From positions 419,568-483,567 of the forward strand of contig JAYKAV010001300.1 in assembly GCA_035582835.1 (NCBI GenBank): a stretch of 64,000 nucleotides of DNA. Reading direction: 5' to 3'. This DNA comes from Phoebastria nigripes (taxonomy: Eukaryota; Chordata; Aves; Procellariiformes; Diomedeidae). The notes under the pieces are model-generated. The model was not told the DNA's origin, searched no databases, and saw nothing but the letters and a program-made list of their open reading frames with translations. Below are positions 60,101-64,000 of the stretch, in pieces; within the stretch, counting starts at the first letter, position 1; each line of letters opens with the position of its first letter. The position numbers were made by a program, and so were the translations under genes.

Positions 60101-60542
60101 GCAACCTGGCTTTGTGCCAGGCTGAGGTCCTAGCCCTGTGCTAATGAGAACTGTTTTATCCGTATGACACTATATAGATAACATTTATATATAACAGAGC
60201 TTTCTATCAGATCAGACTATGGCTATGGGCCAGCCATATTCAGATGTACTGCAGGGATGAGTTCTGCCAAGGAAAAACAGAAGTAACTAGACCTAAAAGA
60301 TTTCTTTTTCTTTATTTTCTTCTCTCCTTTCTTCCCACTCTCAGTTATACTTTACTTTGTTGAAGAAGACATTTGGATTCAGCACTTTCATGTCTTCTGG
60401 AATTCCAAATACTAATGAGGGATCTTCTTTTTCAGTCTGTTCTCACTGTTGTAAGCCTCAGGATTCAGTGGAAGAGGGTGTGAAAGAATGTATGAAGCCA
60501 CCCGTGAGCTCTAAAGTGACATCTGAAACATCATCTGTATGA
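39021..60542 (+). CDS. CD80: CD80 (B7-1) T-cell costimulatory ligand (exons 39021-39108, 52006-52344, 55039-55320, 57350-57475, 60436-60542)
   Basis: Type I glycoprotein of antigen-presenting cells that binds CD28 and CTLA-4 on T cells. Five exons, all joined in phase 1, give 313 aa (human 288): signal peptide (1 to about 30), IgV-like domain (about 31-143), IgC-like domain (about 144-236), stalk, transmembrane helix (about 253-272) and a 35-residue cytoplasmic tail. The IgV domain has YWQK and DNGPYQCVV, close to human YWQKEKK and EGTYECVV; the IgC domain has RCSSHGGFPKP, like human CSTSGGFPEP. Many N-glycosylation sequons are present. The head-to-head position beside ADPRH supports CD80 over CD86. 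The tail has several cysteines near the membrane (CSHCC). Every splice site is GT-AG. Confidence 0.93.
49421..49446. repeat. (AC)n microsatellite
   Basis: About 13 AC units with one CG interruption, immediately upstream of the old CR1 fragment. Confidence 0.85.
49450..49834 (+). mobile_element. Old degraded CR1-like LINE 3' fragment
   Basis: The plus strand reads GGAAATGCTTTTTCACACAG, CATGTAATCAAACC, CACAGGATGTTGTGGAAGCC and, at the end, GGTCAATGGGCTGAGTAGG then CTGGTCTGCCCCAG. This is the 3' region of an old CR1-type element common in reptiles and birds. Several indels show its age. It is in the same orientation as CD80. Confidence 0.65.
52006..52344 (+). CDS. CD80: CD80 IgV-like domain exon
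   Basis: The exon lies between the acceptor ccccccacctacag (AG 52004-52005) and the donor acag|gtaggt (GT 52345-52346), 339 nt, phase 1. It encodes GYALEKKIVNSKAGEKISLP followed by CC, then YRVYWQK and DNGPYQCVVQHLR, giving the Ig cysteine pair and core tryptophan. Sequons NTT, NRT and NRT are present. This is the receptor-binding domain in mammals. Reading through the donor would add only a few residues (GRWIAS) before a stop. Confidence 0.93.
52345..55038 (+). other. CD80: CD80 intron between the IgV and IgC exons
   Basis: A 2.7-kb intron with no recognised gene, RNA gene or transposable element. A short AT-rich (TATATAAATATATACACATA) segment lies near 53046-53066. Confidence 0.8.
55039..55320 (+). 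CDS. CD80: CD80 IgC-like domain exon
   Basis: The exon runs from the acceptor tttcttgcttcag (AG 55037-55038) to the donor ctga|gtaggt (GT 55321-55322), 282 nt, phase 1. It encodes EFSKPNITAEVSG, then VVRCSSHGGFPKPKISG with the first cysteine, and DISITCSVEHNGF with the second. Sequons are dense (NIT, NVS, NAS, NVT and a second NVT). Reading into the intron meets a stop four codons later, so retention would give a secreted form. Confidence 0.93.
55321..57349 (+). other. CD80: CD80 intron between the IgC and transmembrane exons
   Basis: A 2.0-kb AT-rich intron. No gene, RNA gene or repeat family is recognised. Confidence 0.8.
57350..57475 (+). CDS. CD80: CD80 stalk and transmembrane exon
   Basis: 126 nt between the acceptor tttcttctgtctcag (AG 57348-57349) and the donor catg|gtaagt (GT 57476-57477). 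It encodes a proline-rich stalk with one cysteine (KKTNDCIPPTVPPSYN), a hydrophobic helix with five consecutive isoleucines (IIIIIFLLAITLAA) and the stop-transfer RYLLRH. Read-through of the donor gives a different short tail of about 19 residues ending at 57534. Confidence 0.9.
57476..60435 (+). other. CD80: CD80 last intron
   Basis: A 3.0-kb intron with poly-T runs near 57,597 and 59,757. No gene, RNA gene or transposable element is recognised. Confidence 0.75.
60436..60542 (+). CDS. CD80: CD80 cytoplasmic-tail exon
   Basis: The acceptor ggatcttctttttcag (AG 60434-60435) opens a phase-1 exon that ends at TGA 60540-60542. The tail begins VCSHCCKPQDSVEEG and ends SKVTSETSSV. The cysteine cluster next to the membrane could be lipid-modified (inference), and the serine- and threonine-rich end could be phosphorylated. 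The exon is assigned from the good acceptor, matching phase and position; sequence conservation of CD80 tails is low, so this is the least certain of the five. Confidence 0.75.
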
Positions 60543-60720
60543 CCAGATCGCATTTGCAGGTAGTTTTCTTCACCATTCTTCTCTTGGCAAAATAGCTTCT
60601 CAAATACTATTAGCATTCTCGTGCGATGCTAGCTCACAAAACCATGTATGGCTTTTAATATGAGTGTGTGCTGTCCTTCAGGGTGAATAAAAGCGGTAGG
60701 GCCCTATTGCCAACTCAGAC
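60543..60720 (+). other. CD80: Probable CD80 3' UTR (short form)
   Basis: Non-coding sequence from the stop codon to just past the AATAAA at 60686. Longer 3' UTR forms cannot be excluded. Confidence 0.4.
60686..60691 (+). terminator. CD80: Candidate polyadenylation signal AATAAA for CD80
   Basis: AATAAA 144 bp beyond the stop codon, with a GGTGTTT stretch about 35 bases downstream. Confidence 0.5.
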
Positions 60721-63700
60721 ACATGGTGTTTCCCAGTCAAGTAACTAGAGGAATGATGCTTATGTTGCTTGAGGGGCATTGCTTTGTTTGGGTTATTTCA
60801 AATTTCTAGAAATGAATCTAGTGAAAAATGTTAGAGGACCGAATTTCCTGGGCTGCTAAGCTGCTTTCTCCACAGAATGAGCCCTGCATGGATAGTGTGC
60901 AAGTTTTTGCGGCATTCATTTCCTTAATTAACATAAATTTTTAGGGACTAAATGAAGAGAGAGAGAGATGGAAGAAAAGGAACATTTGACAACTTTGACT
61001 GTCAGTGTCTCCTCTGAACCTGTGTAAGGAAACTGGTTAATATCTGAGAGGTGGGTTTGTGGTATGGTCATCCATCTATCAGGATCTGCAGAGACATCCC
61101 CTGCCACTGCCCTTGTGCTCATTTTATGGGCCTCCCAACTAAGAACTGCACAGCCTTTTAGTTCCTGCCCTGTTGGACTCATTTGTGAGTAGCTCATCAC
61201 TACTACAGGTCCCACATGTGGCTTCATCCCCTAGAGGTTATTTCTGGCTGATACCCTGTGAGCCATGTGCCTGATCTGATGCATAAACATGGGAACATCG
61301 CTGATGATAGAAATGAAGCATTTACCAAACGGTGGTGAGGGACAGGTGAACAACAAGAGAACAGCTCCGGCTTTCCCAGTAAGATTAGCAACGCCAGTCC
61401 ACTTCTGAGATATCTCCATTCCCTTCAGCAGCTGGAGGAATGGAGAAGGAAAAGTTTCCCCTCTAAGACTTGCCCAGGAAACACTCGTATTCTAAAAGGA
61501 GTAACTTTCGATAATGAGGTGTTGTGAAGGATGGGCTGGGGAAAAGTCTGGCTTACCAAGGTTTTATGACTACAAAGCATTATATTCATTTTGGCTTGAA
61601 AGCTCAGCTGTGTTCAGGGCTGTGTCCTCCAAAAACACATTATTCAAGTCAAGAGACTTAAGGAAAGATTAGCAGCTAACTGTTCTTATTCGCATCATTA
61701 TCCAGGTGACTGCATTTCCTGCTCTCACCACAGCACGCTGAATTGCCAGAGTAATGCCGTAGAGTAACAGCTCTAGAGTCCTAGAAGTCATGAATTTGTC
61801 ACGCTGTGCGTTGCAGTAATCTAAAAGCTTAACATTTTTGAGATGGAAAGGAGGGGAAACTATCATTCAGGCCACTCGTCTCATTTCCAAACTTGAGCAC
61901 CCACTCATGTTTTCCTCTGGGGAAGGCCCTATCTGGAACAGATACTAGAGCCTTGGTTAGCATGAATTCTGGGGGGTTTTGTGATGGGAGTGGCGGGAGT
62001 TCACCTACTGAATAAATCCATTCTGCCACATTCCTCTTTTGCTATAAAAGTTTGCCAGGCTTTTTATGTAAGTGGCTGGTGTTTTCCAACTCCAGTGCCT
62101 GGAACAGCTGTGGACAGGGATGGAAGCTGTGCTTCCTTAGTGGCTGACTGTCATCTCGTAACTGTGTGATGCGCTGAGCCATGTCCTGTTGCTGCTTAAA
62201 TAGGGTAGCACATTCATTAGTCATCCTCACTTTGCAGAGGGATAGCACCTCTGTATGGTCCAAAGGTTTTCACAGTAAGCGTTGAGCCAGTCTGTAGCTC
62301 ACTGTAGTGCCTGTCTTGAACTGTCTAGCTCTGAACAGCTCTGTCTTTACTGTAGTAGGAGCCCTCTTGTGGAGGGCTATTGCAGGTGATCCCTGTTTGT
62401 CTTGGCTCTGCAACATTCTGGCTTACATTTAGGATTAAGAAGGAGGGGGAAAAATCAGTAAAATCTTTTCTTTGTGTCCCTCAGGTTTCTCATGCTGTGT
62501 ATTCCGCACTGCAGTCCCCACTGTTTGTTGTACAGCAATGCTTATTGCGTTGACCCTTTGGCTCTCTGAAAGGGGATGACAGCAGTAGAAAACTCTGCTC
62601 AAGAAGACTGACAACATAATCTTGTGTGAATGAATACAAAACCCCACCTACGCCATGGAAGCTGTGGGGTGATATCGTTACAACGGGGTCACTGGAATTC
62701 CAACCGGGAAGACCCTCCATGTTCCTGCAACGGGGCAGACAAAGAGCGTCGTCAGCATCAACACACCAGTTCAAGAGTTTGGGATCCTCTGGCTTTGATG
62801 CTGCCTCTATGAAGATCAGGGGCCTGCAGAGCCCTGGCAGGTAGCCCATGCCCACCTATCCCTTTAGTAACGCAGAGCTGGCCTTTGGGAGACTCCAGAC
62901 CCCGACACACAATCTCAAGTCAGGCTGTGCCTCCATGTCGTGACTGGGAGCAGCTAAAACTTCTTTTATATTCAGCCTCGCGTGGGTATCTGCCAGTACT
63001 GTTCTTTGTGCTGGAGGACTTTGGATTCGGACTTAACCATTACAGATGCATGTCCCTTCTCCCCTAAAGAGGCAATAATGCACACACTTTTCATGAAAAA
63101 GCACCTTGAGGTGGGACTATATGCCTCATGCTTATTTTCAGTGTTATGAGACTTTTTAGGGAATGATACATACTGACGGCACACCTAACAGCTAACTAAT
63201 ATTGCTTATCTACAGCAGTGGCAGAAGTTCTCGTAACCTTTCTCTCCTGAAAGGATGGCCTCGCCAACCCAAGTACCAACATACAGCTCCTCCATTAAAT
63301 TACTGAGATACAGGAGCACATCTGACACAGCACAGGCCGCTGCTGGTGGTGCGTGTGAGTGCACGTATGTGCACACCTTTGCGCACACATGTGTACAAGC
63401 TTTTATATGCATTCCTTCCTACCCACACCTGTGAAGCCCCATTTAAATTTCTGTAACACTCAGTGGTTATCTCACGTGTATCTGTAATGAAATGTAACTC
63501 AGGGCCTTGCTCCATAAACATAGGTCTGCTTTTGTTTGTGCGTATCTTGGAATACGTGTTAGGGTAGGCTCTCCAGATTCTTGGGGACTCTCTCACAGCA
63601 ACATAGGGATTTACTTTGCATTGAATGCTGCTGCTTTCTGCCAGTGTTCTCTCTACCCAGACAGGACTTGAAGGAAGTTCCCTACAGGATGCTAACATTG

Positions 63701-64000
63701 GATAGGACTCATCTGATCTGGGTGATATTCTTGCCTACTGTGTAGGAAAGTGGTTTCTCATTTTGAGGGGAAAAGAAGAAAAAGCCCCAAGCCCCAACAA
63801 GCTTCCTAATCAACTGCGTACCAACCTCACTCAACCCTGCCCTGAGTTTGACAGGTTTGTTTTTCCCTTTTGCTCTGTCCCACTGCAAGCTGTACCCATT
63901 CCCTTACTGCTCTATCCATGTGTGTAGTTAGCAGGGCAGACCAAAGTCTGAAAGTACCATGCCGTCCTCTTTGTGGGATATTTTGTTGCTTGAGCTGTTT
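60721..64000. other. Downstream of CD80, no recognised gene
   Basis: No coding exon of TIMMDC1, the neighbour I recall beyond CD80 in human, is recognised on either strand. It holds a short GA run (about 60,955-60,968) and a CACA/TGTG-rich patch near 63,355-63,400. It may be extended CD80 3' UTR or intergenic DNA. Confidence 0.55.

Overview
This is a stretch of bird nuclear genome. The evidence is split vertebrate genes with GT-AG introns, young and old copies of the avian CR1 LINE, two solo LTRs of an avian-type endogenous retrovirus, CpG islands at promoters, and no bacterial-type gene layout. Isolated N bases (for example near 9903, 15178, 21778, 25616, 35551, 41749) suggest a draft assembly. 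The species cannot be named from the sequence alone.

Three genes can be supported. (1) Positions 1 to about 10.6 kb, plus strand: the 3' end of IGSF3, an EWI-family immunoglobulin superfamily membrane protein. It comprises two Ig-domain exons (946-1353 and 6372-6803), the transmembrane and tail exon (7580-7830) and a probable 3' UTR; the rest of the gene lies left of the window. A 5'-truncated antisense CR1 and a sense-oriented solo LTR sit in the intron between the two Ig exons. (2) 12,033-21,550, minus strand: complete ADPRH, ADP-ribosylarginine hydrolase, with three coding exons (348 aa) and a probable noncoding first exon in a strong CpG island. It is tail-to-tail with IGSF3. (3) 38.0-60.7 kb, plus strand: complete CD80 (B7-1), a T-cell costimulatory ligand, with a CpG-rich promoter, a signal-peptide exon, IgV, IgC, transmembrane and cytoplasmic-tail exons (313 aa). 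ADPRH and CD80 are head-to-head about 17 kb apart, as I recall their arrangement on human 3q13.

The 17 kb between ADPRH and CD80 holds a solo LTR with a perfect 5-bp target duplication, a small minisatellite, a decayed LINE reverse-transcriptase relic and a CR1 3' end, but no recognised gene. The 12.9-kb first intron of CD80 has an old CR1-type fragment and a CA microsatellite. Beyond the CD80 stop codon (60.5-64 kb) I see a short 3' UTR candidate and nothing else recognisable.

The genes do not form an operon or shared pathway. CD80 and IGSF3 are both cell-surface Ig proteins, and ADPRH is a cytosolic enzyme that removes ADP-ribose from arginine. The most interesting points are the joining of a human 1p13-type gene (IGSF3) to the human 3q13 pair ADPRH-CD80, and the sense LTR with an intact-looking promoter core 175 bp upstream of the last IGSF3 Ig exon. 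I found no evidence of a wholly new biological system.
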